Shown here piece by piece: positions 44,571 through 57,477 of a DNA stretch of 64,000 bases. Under the pieces are notes generated by a model. It searched no databases and had not been told where the DNA came from. It saw only the letters and a list, made by a program, of their open reading frames with translations. The DNA is taken from positions 41,726,352-41,790,351 of the forward strand of contig OX235270.1 in NCBI GenBank assembly GCA_944472135.2, written 5' to 3'. The DNA is from Trichobilharzia regenti (lineage: Eukaryota > Platyhelminthes > Trematoda > Strigeidida > Schistosomatidae). Each line of letters starts with the position of its first letter. Position 1 is the stretch's first letter. A program made the translations under genes and the position numbers.

Positions 44571-44971
44571 TGTCACAGGCGAGTGTTTTTCCTTGGAGGA
44601 CTCCACTGACCACGACTTCTTACTAGAAATACAAACAAATTTTTCCTCCTCAGTGGGGTCATAAGCGCGTCTTGTTGGGGAGTCTCAAACGAAGATGAAA
44701 CAGCTCTCCGGTACTCTCTCGTTTGCGATGGTTTTCTAAGTGATGTCAATCTGTGATCTAACTTAAAAACCAATTCACACAGTCCGTGTGTCAGGTGTTT
44801 GCGTTGCTGAATCAAAAAGATAGTGAAATTAAAGGTAAAATGGGTTTTAATCAGTCCAACTAAAAGCTTATTTAGTTTTATATTGTGTCTTATTACCTAA
44901 GTATTTATGATTGTGTACAATACAAAATGATGCATATTCAGTATTGGTTTGTAGGGATTTGGTTGATTGGT

Positions 44972-45258
44972 TACAAGATTTCATCATGAGCAGACATTAG
45001 TTAGAGAACCATTGGAAAACCTGCAAGGAGTACTGGACAGCTGTTTCTTCCCTCATAGTTTGGGACTCTTCAGCAGTACGCACCCACCGCCACGGTTCGA
45101 ACCCAGGACCTTCTGGTTACAAGGCGAGTTCGTATACCATTAAGCCACTGGGACCCGATCCAATGGTCCTTGAATTCTAACTTCTGTCAATTCACGACAT
45201 AACGCGACAGCTAGCCAATGGTTCTCTAACTAATGTCAGCTCATGATGAAATCCTGTA
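44972..45258 (-). repeat. tRNA-like element with 44-bp terminal inverted repeats
   Basis: The ends 44972-45015 and 45215-45258 are inverted copies matching at 42 of 44 bases. Inside, on the minus strand, are an A-box-like sequence (cagtggcttaatggt, near 45155-45140) and a B-box-like sequence (gggttcgaacc, near 45105-45094). This is the best-defined copy of the family. The TIRs suggest a MITE-like DNA element, while the boxes suggest a SINE. Confidence 0.82.
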
Positions 45259-47759
45259 AACAAAATGATGCAGTTTAAAATTCTAGTCAAATTGACAGAA
45301 TAATCATTATCTGGTTTTTTATAAATGCAATGACTACCCCAGTGGTAAATAGGCCGGTTAGTAAAGTCTAATTCCTAATGTTTATTCTTACATTTACTTT
45401 TTTCACGTCCTTCTTCTAAGGCTTTTATTTTATAATGATGTACACAAATGTGCTTATATCTGTAAGTTTGTACGTGAAATCAGGATGCAGTCAGGTCAGA
45501 CATTTTATTCTTTCAAAAGTATCTGAAGACACTTTGACCTTATCAGTACAAACAACTGCTGTTGTATGTGGACACAAGAACATAAGTTTAAATATCTTTC
45601 TTTATGCTACTGAACAGGATTTCAAACTACTTCTATACAGTTATAGTTGTGTAGGTGAATTAATTCTACCATTAAAATAAATCATTTAATATTCCTGAGG
45701 CAGAAAAAAGAAACATTAACTTTCCTAAACACATCTAGGTAACTTGAGAATATCCTAACACTTCCGAGTTCAAAGTACTTACTCCTTTAAGTAAAAAAAA
45801 ACATCACCAACATCACTGATTTGTCACTGAGTAAACGTATTAAAGTTTGAATTGACACTCAACCTCCCGCATTTAACTGCTTTTCTAATTAAAACAAAAC
45901 ACTGGAAGTGAATCATTCATTGTGCATAGTCTCGATGTGGAGTGAAAAAAACAACACTTACTGTGAAAATAAACAACAGCTCTTAGATCTATTTAATTTC
46001 TTGTAAATGTTTCTGGTATTATAGTCTTTTGTGTGTGTGTGCAGATCTCACCATCTGGAAATGAAATGAAATGAAAGCCTAGTCCTAGAGACACTAGCAT
46101 ATTTATGTGTTCAAGGCTAAATTTTTCTATATAATGGAAATAAACGAGGTATCGGAAAATTTCGCATAGCAAGATGAAATAATTAAAAATGGAAGCGGTC
46201 AGGAAGGATTTTCGTTGTAATCTGTTTTACAGTGACATTTAGTGATAATCATGTGATAAGTAAAATAATAAGTTGCTTATAAGCGAAAACAGTATATCTC
46301 ATAGACTACAAAACAGATAAATATACTGCTGACTTGAGATTGTTCCGAATAAAAAAAAATAAGAACGGTTCACAGACTGTTATATCTTTGAAGAATAACA
46401 TTTTGTCATTGAACAATTTCGCATTCACTTGGGTGCAGTTATGCAAACAACCCACAATTACGTTACAGTTGAAGCGCGGAAAAGTGTTCATATCATTTAT
46501 TGGTATTCTAAAAGAATTTTTTCTGGAGATGTTTCAGATTGTGTATCAATCTGTGAACTTAAAGATATTTGGCTTTGTGCTGAAACGAAACTGATTGCGC
46601 ATATCTTATTTCATTCAGCATTCACTTTCAGAATTCAGAGGACTTTTAATGTCTGGATGTATAGCCACTTTTATACAATGACTTTAAAACTGATGATTAC
46701 ATGTACATCAGTCCTGTTAAATGTGACTACTTGTCGACTCCTCCTCTGAAAGAGAAAAACAATTGCTCATAAAAAAGGTTTTCCGTTTAAAAATCGAAAA
46801 CCTGGTGCTAGAATAGTGGTTTAAAGCTGGAATTCGGAAATATGTATCGGATTCCCACCGATTATCTCTAACTATCTACTGTGAAATCGAATCGCACTAG
46901 GATGGTATTAGAAACTTGAGTGTTAGAATCTAGTCAGTATGAACGCTAAGTACTAAAAATATTACATCGTTCACTTCCTAATAGACCTACCAGTGTACCC
47001 ACTACAGTCCTAAAGAGACTGAAATAAGGTCTGGACGATACAGTGGTCATGATTTGACTTCAGCATTTGATGGCATGGGTTGCAATCATTTTGCTCAAGA
47101 TTCTGAACATCATTGATTTAATTTGGTAAAAAGATAAAATATCTTAAGAAATAGACAAATATAAACTAAAACCTGACAGCAAAGTTTTGGTTTATTGTTG
47201 TGTACAGAAGAGCTATTTTAAGTAGTCTAGCCATCAGTTTGCACATTTTTTCGGTGGATTTTGACCAACACACAACATACTAGACAACTACACTGATTAT
47301 AATCTAGTGATCAATTCACAAACAGCCATCTACATCTTCTGTGGGATGCGTTGGGAAGATGATTAACTTTTTACGCATAGGAAAAAATTGGAATAAAATG
47401 TTAGACTAGCGTTTGCTTTAGATTGCAGAATGCAAAATTCATGAGTGATACCCATTCAAGAATCAATGAAAAAACTGACAGAACAGTTAGCTTTAGCAAA
47501 AAACGCTCTTTGCGGTGAATCCATTTTCTTTAGCTGTACAATCGCATTTATAAACAAAAGTTTTACAAAAATGGATAGATAGTAACAAAATTTACGGGTT
47601 ACCATAACCATAATTGTTAATATTACTCAATTCATAAGAGGAGTTGAAAAATGGTATTAGGGTCACGTAATGAGACAAATAGCTTAGTGAGTGAATAGTT
47701 TTCAGAATTACCGTAGAAACGAGGGAAAATATGATCTTGTGTAAGAGTTGGAAAGAAAT
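45259..47759. other. 2.5 kb without a recognised gene
   Basis: Short open frames at 45435-45680, 46334-46749 and 47592-47798 have no recognisable domain. Repeated gaaat units occur near 46060. Nothing else seen. Confidence 0.4.
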
Positions 47760-48112
47760 AGATAATTGACCAGGGATTGATATCAGTTGAAGAACCAATG
47801 AAGACTAGAAAGCACTGGACAACTGCTTCGCCCTTCTTCGAGACTCACCGCCAGTACTCACCCACTGGGGTTTGAACCCAGCACCTTCCGGTCACAAGAC
47901 AAACTCGTAGACCATTCAGTTACTGAGACGCGACTCAATGCTCCATAAATTCTGGCTTCTACTGACTCTTGATTTTAACGCAACTACCACCTAACATCAT
48001 GAGAGAATATCTGTCCTCATTCCCGAACTGGTGTGCTCCATTGGTCATGTCTTCTCACTAGAACTTCAGGCAATTTTGTCCAGTAGTCGGTCACTAGCGA
48101 GCATCAGATCAA
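47760..48112 (-). repeat. tRNA-like inverted-end repeat (family 2), long copy
   Basis: Close reverse complement of 63180-63480, including the A-box-like cagtaactgaatggtctac and B-box-like gggttcaaaccc on the minus strand. One inverted end (gatatcagttgaagaacc) is visible; the other is replaced by tggtcactag-type sequence. Confidence 0.8.
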
Positions 48113-48129
48113 TTATTTATTTATTTATC

Positions 48130-48300
48130 AGACCAAGAGTTTCGGCGAATCAGGTAAGACAGAATTGTATTCTTCTTGCCAGGTTCTTCTTCACTTTGTA
48201 GATTACTTTGAAGGAGGAATTTGAGGACAGAAAATAACCAGAGTCGACAAGGTGTTTAGTTATCGAAAATGAAGAGCATGTAAGTGCCCAGGCTGACCTC
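48130..48300 (-). mobile_element. PLE fragment
   Basis: Parallels 51750-51840 (gtagattactttgaagg..., ccagagtcgacaaggtg), the C-terminal part of a PLE nuclease, with many changes. 48301-48700 holds only low-complexity ATT runs (about 48398-48436). Confidence 0.55.
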
Positions 48301-48699
48301 TAGATAGGCCTTAACGTAAACACCCACTAAACTTGCTATCCTCGGTTAACCCTGGTTGGTACACTACCTACCGTGTATGTACTGATGATTGATTTAATAA
48401 ATTATTATTAAATTATTATTTTTATTATTATTAGAGGGCTTATGCACTGTTGTGCGCCCTGATATGAATTGTATTTGTATAACAACCAAAGAACCAAAAC
48501 TAATACGTAGCAATATCGTACAAATTTTCTGTTGATAGGCTGGGGTAGCCGGCTCGAAGAGTGCGCTTAATGATGGCACTACGATGGAGCGAGCCACATA
48601 CTAGCAGTCAAGCAGTCATCAAGGTCCCACTTCTGGAAACTGTCATTTCTGTATGACGGCATATTGATGAAGACCAGTTAAACATCGGAATAGCAACAG

Positions 48700-49270
48700 C
48701 GTATTTGAATGAACTACTATTGAGATGGACCCTTAATGTACAATTCAACTTCAATGACGTCATTTACAGACAGAATGATGGAATCGTAATGGAATTTCTC
48801 TTGGGCCCATTATCACCAACCTGTTTTATAGCAAACCTGGAGAATGGTCCATTAAAGTCAACTGTACACAAGGTACGTGGAAAACACTTTTTTTCATTTG
48901 CGATAACAATTATGGCCTTAATCAATTGTTATAACTGTCATCCTGTCACTTTTGGAATGGAAATCGATCTAAAATTCCTATTCTTGTTGTCGAACTAAGA
49001 ATAGCCAATGGAACCTTAAGAAAGCCTGCTCATGGGAGAACAATATAGAAAAATCAACTGAGGTTCAGCGCCTGCTGAGCAGAAATGAAATTCAGCTGAA
49101 TCCCTTGCCACTTGCATCCGACGCATCCGTAGATATGTCGTCGCAAAAGATGAATCAGACCTTCTGAAAGAAATCCTCCAAAATGGACATTAAATGGGAT
49201 TCATTGACAAGAGTATCAAACCAAAAGTTTAGAGAAACGAAAAATCATTTGTGCTTAAAAAGAAACATTA
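48700..49270 (+). mobile_element. Decayed PLE reverse transcriptase fragment
   Basis: The frame at 48705-48998 contains FNDVIYRQNDGIVMEF followed by LLGPLSPTCFIANLE. This matches the PLE pattern YRQ-DGIAMGSPLGPLLADIFM-LE, with eroded positions. No further intact motif follows. Confidence 0.72.
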
Positions 49271-51229
49271 AATGAACGTTGGTTTCAAACTGACCTGCAG
49301 TGACCTTAAGAGAAAAATTTGAACATCTCTGAGCAGAACACTTTTCACGGCTAACAGTAGTATTTCGGTGTCGTCTAGCGGTCTTCAGAAGCCTGAAGGA
49401 CAAGGTATCACATCTGAACACTTCTGTGTGTAGACATTAGTTCACTTGTTTCTGTGGTATCAGGTATATTGATCGTTCGAAGCGCATACTGTGAAACGTT
49501 CAACAAATCTATAGCATGGGCTTTTAGAAAGGCAGCAGTAGCTCTGTACGGAGTGCGATAATTGAATACCACTTTGACACATACCATTCTGTCTCAACTT
49601 TGATTCAATGTGCAGTTTAATCCCCCACATAAATAATTTTCAAAATATGAAAAGTAATACTGTACGGTTGCTAACACACACGGACCTCATATATATTTTT
49701 ACAGAAAGCAGAAGAATAATCGCTTAGAATTAATTGTTGCCTTAATGACTGATATCTCCTATTGCACATGAAAAATTATTCATTTTACTAGATGTTCAGT
49801 CTTGCAACATACTGTCCTGTAGTCTAGACACACCCAGGCAGTGTCTTCATCTGATTCATGAAAATTTCGTCAGTTCGTTATTTCTCTGACTTCTTTTTGT
49901 TTTAATTTCTTCTGTGAGTGCTAACATGGTTGCTATCATTTCATTTTCTTTCCTCTAGATGACATAGTTACCTACGTGCTGATATGAATTATGTAGACTA
50001 TGATCCACATATAATTATTTCACATACCCTATTGTTGATAGTTATATACGTGTCAGTCATATGAAACAATATCTCACTTTGGCTCAAATATGTGTCAATT
50101 TATGATAATATGAAAATGGAAGTCCACTTGAGGGTACAATGTGTTCTACTGTAATTGCAGCAAAAAACACTGTAAAGTACGTTGCCTGAACAAAGAACAA
50201 CAGTTGAATTTCTCCGAACATGATTTCTTAGCGAGTTGTTTTAGTAACAGGCTTACGTGGATACTTTGAAAATAAATCATGTGCATTTGAAACTATAATT
50301 CTCTTTTGAATAAAATATTTTATTCTCATCAGTAAACGATGATATACAAATTATTCTGTGAAATGTTTTGATAATAATGTAAACACACAAGGTTCTCATT
50401 AGAATTAAACAGTTTGGAAAGTAAGCAAATGTATTTACTAGCTCCTTTGAATATCAATCCAGTAGATTTTGCTTGACAATCGTTTTGTGTGTAAACAAAG
50501 AAAGTCTATGTATTCAGATAATAATGCAATTCAGGGAGAAATTACAAGGAAACATTTCAAAATCATGATTTAATATATATATAAGTAACTAGTGTCCTCA
50601 GTCTAGTGTTTTGTCTGGTGCAGGCTGACTTCAGTCATTCAAGTTTGTAATGTTTCTTTTACAAACCAATCCGTACATATAGAGTACTTTGTAATGTAGC
50701 TTTCAATAGAATTTTTAAATTTATGTGTACCGAAATATGTTATAACAAATTTCAGAGTTTCGGTGGACAAGATTTTAGTTTTTGCCTAAACTATGTTATG
50801 ATGTTCTTCTATTATGTAATTAAATGGACCAAAGTGAACAGCCACAACTGACATATGGATTCCAACAATATTCTTTGAGTAGTAAATAGCAGTTTAATAT
50901 GAACGCGATAGATTAATTTGATCTGGTGAAAAGACAACAAGGAGATAACATGTACATACAAGCATCACCTTGATTCCGCAAGTAAAAAAGCATAGTTCAG
51001 TTGTTCAGTAAGCTAGTGAATCGGCGGTTCATGGTTTCAGTCAGCAAATACCGCATTTCCGTTGTAAATCGATAGAAAAATGGAACAGACATTTGGTGGA
51101 CATCATATCTAGATTATATAAAAGAAAAGAAGGCGTTCAGCGAAGAGACTCTTCTCGGCGAATTCATTCACTGAGCTGTACAATCGCATATATATACAAA
51201 TTTGTTTGTGTGTGTGTGTACATTAGATT
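49271..51229. other. 2 kb without a recognised gene
   Basis: AT-rich DNA, no open frame of note, a short (TG)n near 51205. Nothing recognised. Confidence 0.4.
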
Positions 51230-51945
51230 TATAAAGTTTACATAATTATGTAATGTAAGTATTATTTGGCTTGGAGACAAACGTTAAGATAGAAAATAAA
51301 ATAGAATTGATTAAGTGAACTGGATGACTTAATACAGTTGAGTAGAATTCAGAGTAGGTCAGGTTGGCAACAGTGTTAATGAGTGGTGGTTAAAACTAAA
51401 TAAGGGTGGGGTTAGAGAATAATACAGTTGAAAATAAGTAAGTTAATCGGGTGACGTAACATAGTTGAGTAGAAATTGGACGGGGGTCAAGTTAGCAACA
51501 TTGTTAACGAGGGTAGAAATTACAAAAGGGTGGGGTAGAGAATAATATAAATGAAGATGTGAAATAATAAAATGATAAAATAAAATGAAAAAGACAAAAT
51601 AATACAATTAGTAAGACTGAAATTAAGAAAGATTACGTCCATTGTAGATTTAATGAATGAACGAATTTCTTTTGTATGCAGAGTTGAGGATTTAGCAGAT
51701 GAATTGCCATTGCTTCTGCGATGTGGAGAAGTTTGATCCGTACACTTTTAGCAAGATTGCCTTGTATTCTGTAGATAACTTTGAAGTTTCTTTCTGGTTT
51801 GACTTGGTGTCCAGAGTCGATCAAATGTTCAAGGATAGAGCTGTGAGGGCATCGGTTTTCTCCTTTATAAAACCATGAAGGTAAATGTTCGTTGACGCGT
51901 TTGGATAGCGAACGCTGAGTACGGCCGATTAGCATCACATAGTTC
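51230..51945 (-). mobile_element. PLE 3' fragment with GIY-YIG nuclease end
   Basis: The minus-strand frame 51938-51633 starts with LIGRTQRSLSKRVNEHLPSW, the second half of a GIY-YIG domain, and continues about 80 residues to a stop. The presumed 3' region downstream (to about 51230) contains two imperfect tandem units of about 125 bp (51316-51440 and 51441-51560), each with cagttgagtagaa-like and gggtggggt-like segments. It directly precedes RTE copy B. Confidence 0.75.
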
Positions 51946-51974
51946 GCTAGCTCAACAGTTTTCTATTCAGTAAA

Positions 51975-54655
51975 AAGCCTGAGAAAAGACGAAGGGTTGG
52001 GAGTGCGTCAGAGACCCTACCCAGGAAAATCAATAGAGCAGCAACAGGAACTCCAACTCACAAGAAAAATATTAAAAATACAAAAAACAAACTTATCCCT
52101 CTCTGGAATCCGAGAGGCGAAATGACACAGCAAACTGGTGAAAGCCTTCAGGATGCCAGTCAGCCAGCCAGTCGATGTGCATTCTCTTGATGAAAGCAAA
52201 AATAAGAATGGGGACGTGGAATGTACGTACAATCTACGAAGCCAGTTCGGAAGGCTGTCCAGGTAGCCAACGAAATGCGAAGACATGGCCTAGAAGTGCT
52301 GAGAATCTGCGAGAGCAGATGGAATGGATGTGGACTACCGAAATTGTCAACTGGTGAGTCAGTAATCTACCCCAATCTGGTCACCCAGAAGAAAACCACG
52401 AGCACACTGAGGCACTGAGGGGCTATCATGATATCACCAACAGCAACCAAAGTTCTAATGCAGTGGGAGCCGATCTCATCCAGGATTAAGGCAGCAAGAT
52501 TCAATTCAATTGGAAGGAAGGTAACAATCATCCAATGCTACACATATCCACTGCTACAAACAATTCGGAATAAGAGGAAAAGGGGATTTCTATAGAAAAC
52601 TACAAACAGTAATGGACAACATGCCAAATGGCGACATCGAAATCCTCATGGGCCACATGCATGACAACCAAACTGGAAGCAGACAAAACAGGAAGAGAAC
52701 TCGTCATGGGTCCACAGGCTGTCCCTCGACAAAATCAATGACAACGGAGAATTCTTCGCAGACTTTTGTGCTTTCAGTGATTTAGTGGGCAGAGGCAGCG
52801 TGTACAAGCACAAGGATACACACAAAGGAACATGGATTTCGCCTGACAGACACACCACAAACCAGATAGACTGCACCTCAGTATTGCTCAAGGAAGTGGA
52901 GACGCAGCTTGTTAGATACAAAGTCGCGAAGAAGAGCAAATGTGGGCTCAGACCATCATCTAGTCCAGCGAACTGTCAACGTGAAGCTGAAAGCCTTCAG
53001 AACAAGCCTTCAGAGACAGGCCACATTTCAAGTCCAACATTCAGAAAGTGAAAGATACAACTACAAAAGAAGATACCTTCACTACAGCTATCGGAGCAAA
53101 GTCGGAGACACTACGTGACACTACTACTGAGGAAACCTGTGTGGAAGAACATTGGAACTAACTCTCTGAAGGTGACATTCACCGAAACGTATACAACCGT
53201 TCTAGAGAGAAAGGAAACATGAAAACAATGGCTCTCAGCAAATAACTGGGAGCTGATATGGGAGAGGAGGACAGTGAAGGAGAAGATGAGTCAGTGCAAA
53301 GATGGACAACAGAAGGAGACTCTAAGTTCAACGTACACTGCACTGAATGAAGAAGTGAAGGGTGATAAGAAAGACAATTCAACGACACACTGGCCGGCAA
53401 CTGGAGTAGAACAGGCCAGTACAAGTGACCTCAGAACATTATGTCAGATAACCGGGTCTATATTGAAGAAGAGATCAACCCAGAAAATGAAACCAATAAA
53501 AGACGCTCAAGGAAACCAGATTACCAAGGAGGAGAAACAAATAGAACAATGGGCTGATCACTTTAAAGGACTCTTGAAGCGACCATCATCTGAAGCTCGC
53601 CCAGAAATACCACCACTGGAAGCACGCACATAACTGCCTTACAGTCAACAGCAATCCTCTAACCAAAGCAGAAATCTTGAATGCGATCAAGCCACTGAAG
53701 TCCAGTCGGGAAGGCAGCAAGGTCAGACGGATTTTTCCCTGTCCTTGAGGCACTGAAAACGGACCCGGAGACTGTGGCAAATGTTCTCATGCCATTATTG
53801 CAAAAGGCTTTGAAGGAAGGAAAGGTGTCTATCGATTGGAAGTACGGCCAGCTACACCGACACGCTACCACAGAAGAGCCACTTAGGCCTCTGAAAGAAG
53901 TGGTGTTGAATCATGATCCAGGTGTTTATTGAGGAGATGGATTTGATGAAGATATGCAAGCAACAGACACGACAAACAGCACCAATCACCATAAACGCGA
54001 GACGTTCGACAGAGGTTACTATCTGGCTTCACTTATTTAGGCAGTCAGCGTCCTTTCAACCATACGCGGAGCGAACGAGCATGTCAAAGCTAGCCAGAAT
54101 CGAAAAGGCTAGATACGTCTTCATCAGGCTGAAATCAATCAATTTGGAAATCTTCTGCACTCCGCTGCATAAACAACAAGATTGAGATTTCCAACACAAA
54201 TGTGAAGTCAGTCAGTTCAATTATATGATTCAGAAACTTGCACTGCATGTCACAAAAAGCACTTCCAATAGACCACTGAGGACTTTTATCAACAGCTGCC
54301 TTGGCTCTGTATTGAAGATCAAATGGCCAGAAAGAATAAGAAACAGGGAACCATGAGAATAAACTAACCAAGAACTTATCGTTCAACAGACATGGGGGGG
54401 GGAACGTGGAGATTGATTAGGGATACACTGAGGAGACCATCGAGTGACATCGCGAGCCAGGCCGTCACTCGAATGGAACCTGAATGGGAAACGACGACTG
54501 GGCGTCAGTTGGCTGGTGACATGGAGGCGATCGTGTTGGAAGGAGATGAGAGATTGTGGGCAGTTGTGTAGGCAGCTGAAGATGATTGTATGAAATAAAG
54601 CAAAGTGGATATGTGTTGTTGGAGCTCTATGTTCCACTTGGAACCCGATTGAATC
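51975..54655 (+). mobile_element. SR2-like RTE LINE, copy B (internally deleted)
   Basis: Plus-strand counterpart of copy A. It has an endonuclease start (KIRMGTWNVRTIYE near 52205), GTWISPDRHTTNQID (near 52830) and a linker region to about 53900. It then jumps to the C-terminal part, so the RT core with its YADD box, present in copy A, is missing. Many frameshifts and stops coincide with those in copy A. The 3' end gctctatgttccacttggaa matches copy D. It preserves the empty target site of the insertion at 13434-14264. Confidence 0.88.
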
Positions 54656-56251
54656 ATATTAGTAATATGTAATGTTGTGTTAAGTATGAGCACCTTTACA
54701 ACCCTCATTGATTAAATGTATTTCATTTACTACTTATATGGATGTTAAATTTAATAAATTTTCGTAATATGGCTTCAAGAAACAAATAAAAATGTTATCC
54801 AAGTCTGAATGTATCTATTTTTATGCAGTGACATATTTATATAAAAGACTTTCCATTTTGTCTTATGTGATAAAAGACATGTGAGCAATTAGTTTATGGA
54901 CCATTTTATTCTAAAGTAATGACTGTTTAAGTCTTTTGCTTCTTCTGTTGTAACAACACATGCTTGCGATCTAAGAGTAGTGGTAATTCCTAAGTCACCG
55001 CAAATTCTTTAGATTGGTCTGTCTTTTATTTCTGTCACAGTAGTAATTTTTCAAATTAAAGTAACCTCTGGTTGCAAGAAACCAACAACTTTAGGTTTAT
55101 TCATATCTTACTAATGACTGAAAGCAAACGATTTGTTGCTAGGCTATTCAAACATAGTAAAATAAACGTGTCCAAATACTAGTTCAGCCATAATCCTACC
55201 TTTTAAATGACTTAGCAACATACCATTCACATTCAGTCATAATTAAACTAACTATTTGTCTTAGTCTGTACGAAATAGTTCGTCTTTTGAGGAATCCAGA
55301 CTTGTCTATTATTTGTATGTGTACTTGCTCTATTTTTGGTCATCCTGAAAGTTGGAAACTTGTAGAAATCCAAAGCATAATGTTAGCCTCCAAATGACTA
55401 TTTTCAGGCATTTCGTTGCTTGTTTTCATAACTAACAGAAGCGGAGATACGAACCAACACATGAAAGCTAAAAAATAATTTGTTTTGACATTCTTATAGG
55501 TAATGATGTTTCTGAACGCGAAACAAATGACTCTTATGTCAGAAACTATCCAGATCTACACAAAATTAAATAAATCAAATAAAAAAAAACATAGATCCAT
55601 CAGTTTCTTTTGACAGTGGGGCTCTTCCAATACTCTCAGAGCTCATAAAGAAGTATTTTGAGCTCAGTTAGACTTTTCTGAAAATGAATTTGTGATTACT
55701 TCGGTCATGAATAAAAACTATCTAGATTTCATCTCTCTGGTTACTGAGATTTCAAATGATTCATTATGTAAACTCACCACACACACTAGTTACCACTTTG
55801 TTAGATCGTCTGGAAAGCCTTTTATATATTTTACACATGTTGGACTTGTCAAACATGGAATTCGTTTTAATAATTTAGAGATAATGCATAACTTTACAGT
55901 CTGTTCCAACAGATGCATGCGTTTAATGGCCCTACGAATAATTTGAAAAGTTATCTGAAGTCTCAAAGTTATTAGTGGCTGAAACAGAACAGATGTGAAC
56001 ACTTCGTGATTGTTAGTGTTCGTACATTTGCGTACAACCATATGTTTCTTTAAGATCAACCATGGTCACACTTAAACACATAAAAGTAAACCTGAGTGAT
56101 ATACAACCATTCCGAAATACTTTAAAATTCTAGCCACCTGGATTATCTGGAATAATAATATCGCTTGTAATAATAAATTAAAAGCTTGTTATTATTTGTG
56201 AACATTGGAAACCCTTTCATTTATAAAATAAACTGTTTAGTGGTTTGTTTA
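54656..56251. other. 1.6 kb without a recognised gene
   Basis: AT-rich; overlapping short open frames on both strands at 55692-56059 show no domain. Nothing else seen. Confidence 0.4.
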
Positions 56252-56445
56252 CATTTATTTTATTTTTTTGATTACAATTTGATTCCACCCAGTATTTTTT
56301 GGTACAGGTATGGAATTTCCAGCATGTGATACCGGTAGCCTAAATTTTGCAGGCCGACCGTAGATATCAGGTGTGCGTCGGTAGGGAATCGAACTCCAGA
56401 CCATTTGCATGGTCGGCGAGATTCATAACCACTGTGCCTAGTAAG
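56252..56445 (-). mobile_element. tRNA-derived SINE (family 1), reverse orientation
   Basis: Reverse-strand copy: the A-rich tail appears as T-rich sequence near 56255, then the shared body (ttttggtacaggtatggaat), a degenerate B box (gagttcgattcc) and a degenerate A box. Confidence 0.85.
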
Positions 56446-57477
56446 GGTTTCTTTTTGGTTCTACATATGACAACAATGTTAAGCGGTCATTTTCTAAGTG
56501 GTATTTACTGCTGAGACTATTGATCAGGTGGAGAACTCAGGCATTCGACAGATGATCAACCACTGTTCACAAATAATGGTAAAGCAACTGAGAAAATATA
56601 TCTAACCTACAAAGTACATTTACTGATGTGTAGGGTCAAGTTAACACAGTTAAGAGCGATGCTAATTATAAATTGTGACCACTAAAAATCACTTTCAGAT
56701 TGTAACTGTTCGCCTAAGATTTTCAGTGAATGGCGAAGTTTGATTCCAATTATTTTTTCAAAATGTTAAAAATATATGATAATTCTTGATACAGACTACC
56801 AAACACTCACGCTTTCAAATCATGCTACCTTATATTCTTAGTTCAAAATAAGACGAAAGAATAAATTATTCGTTTAAATACATCAGAAACTGCAAAAAGT
56901 GTGTTTCCTGTTCCGTTACATAGTCTTTTGTTATGAATAGTAAGGGCTTTTCAAAAGTCTGTATATTAAGTAAAACAAATTCCAGTTACATCAACCGCTT
57001 ATTTAACTAATCTTATAAAGATTTCATTCGGAATATAGGAGTCTCTGCATATTTATGGAATCTGCTGCTAATGAATCCGTAATATCTCCAGCATTCATGC
57101 TTCTGTATGTCACACAAGGTAGTTATTATAAGAGATACGTGACTTAAATTACAACAGTTGTTATAAAGATGGAACAATAGAAATTTCTATGTTTTAATTC
57201 TATTCACACTACCTTTTGAGTCGGTGCCCAAAATAAGGAACAACACGATAAACATCATGAGCAGAGTGTGGAAGTCAGTGTTTTCACAAAAAAGAAAAGA
57301 AAATGAATCCAGATTTCGCGAAAATTTCAAAGTGAATAAGCACTTGCTTTTCCTTCATGTACAGTTTCTCAGATGCGTTCTTTTGCATTCTTTTGATGAA
57401 AGCATGATATTTAAATTTAGGATTCTGGGATTCATTGAGCAGTTTTATAACTTTCTTTGTTTAACAATAATACTTCA
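56446..57477. other. 1 kb without a recognised gene
   Basis: AT-rich. An open frame at 57224-57625 runs into RTE copy C and is not a gene of its own. Confidence 0.4.
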
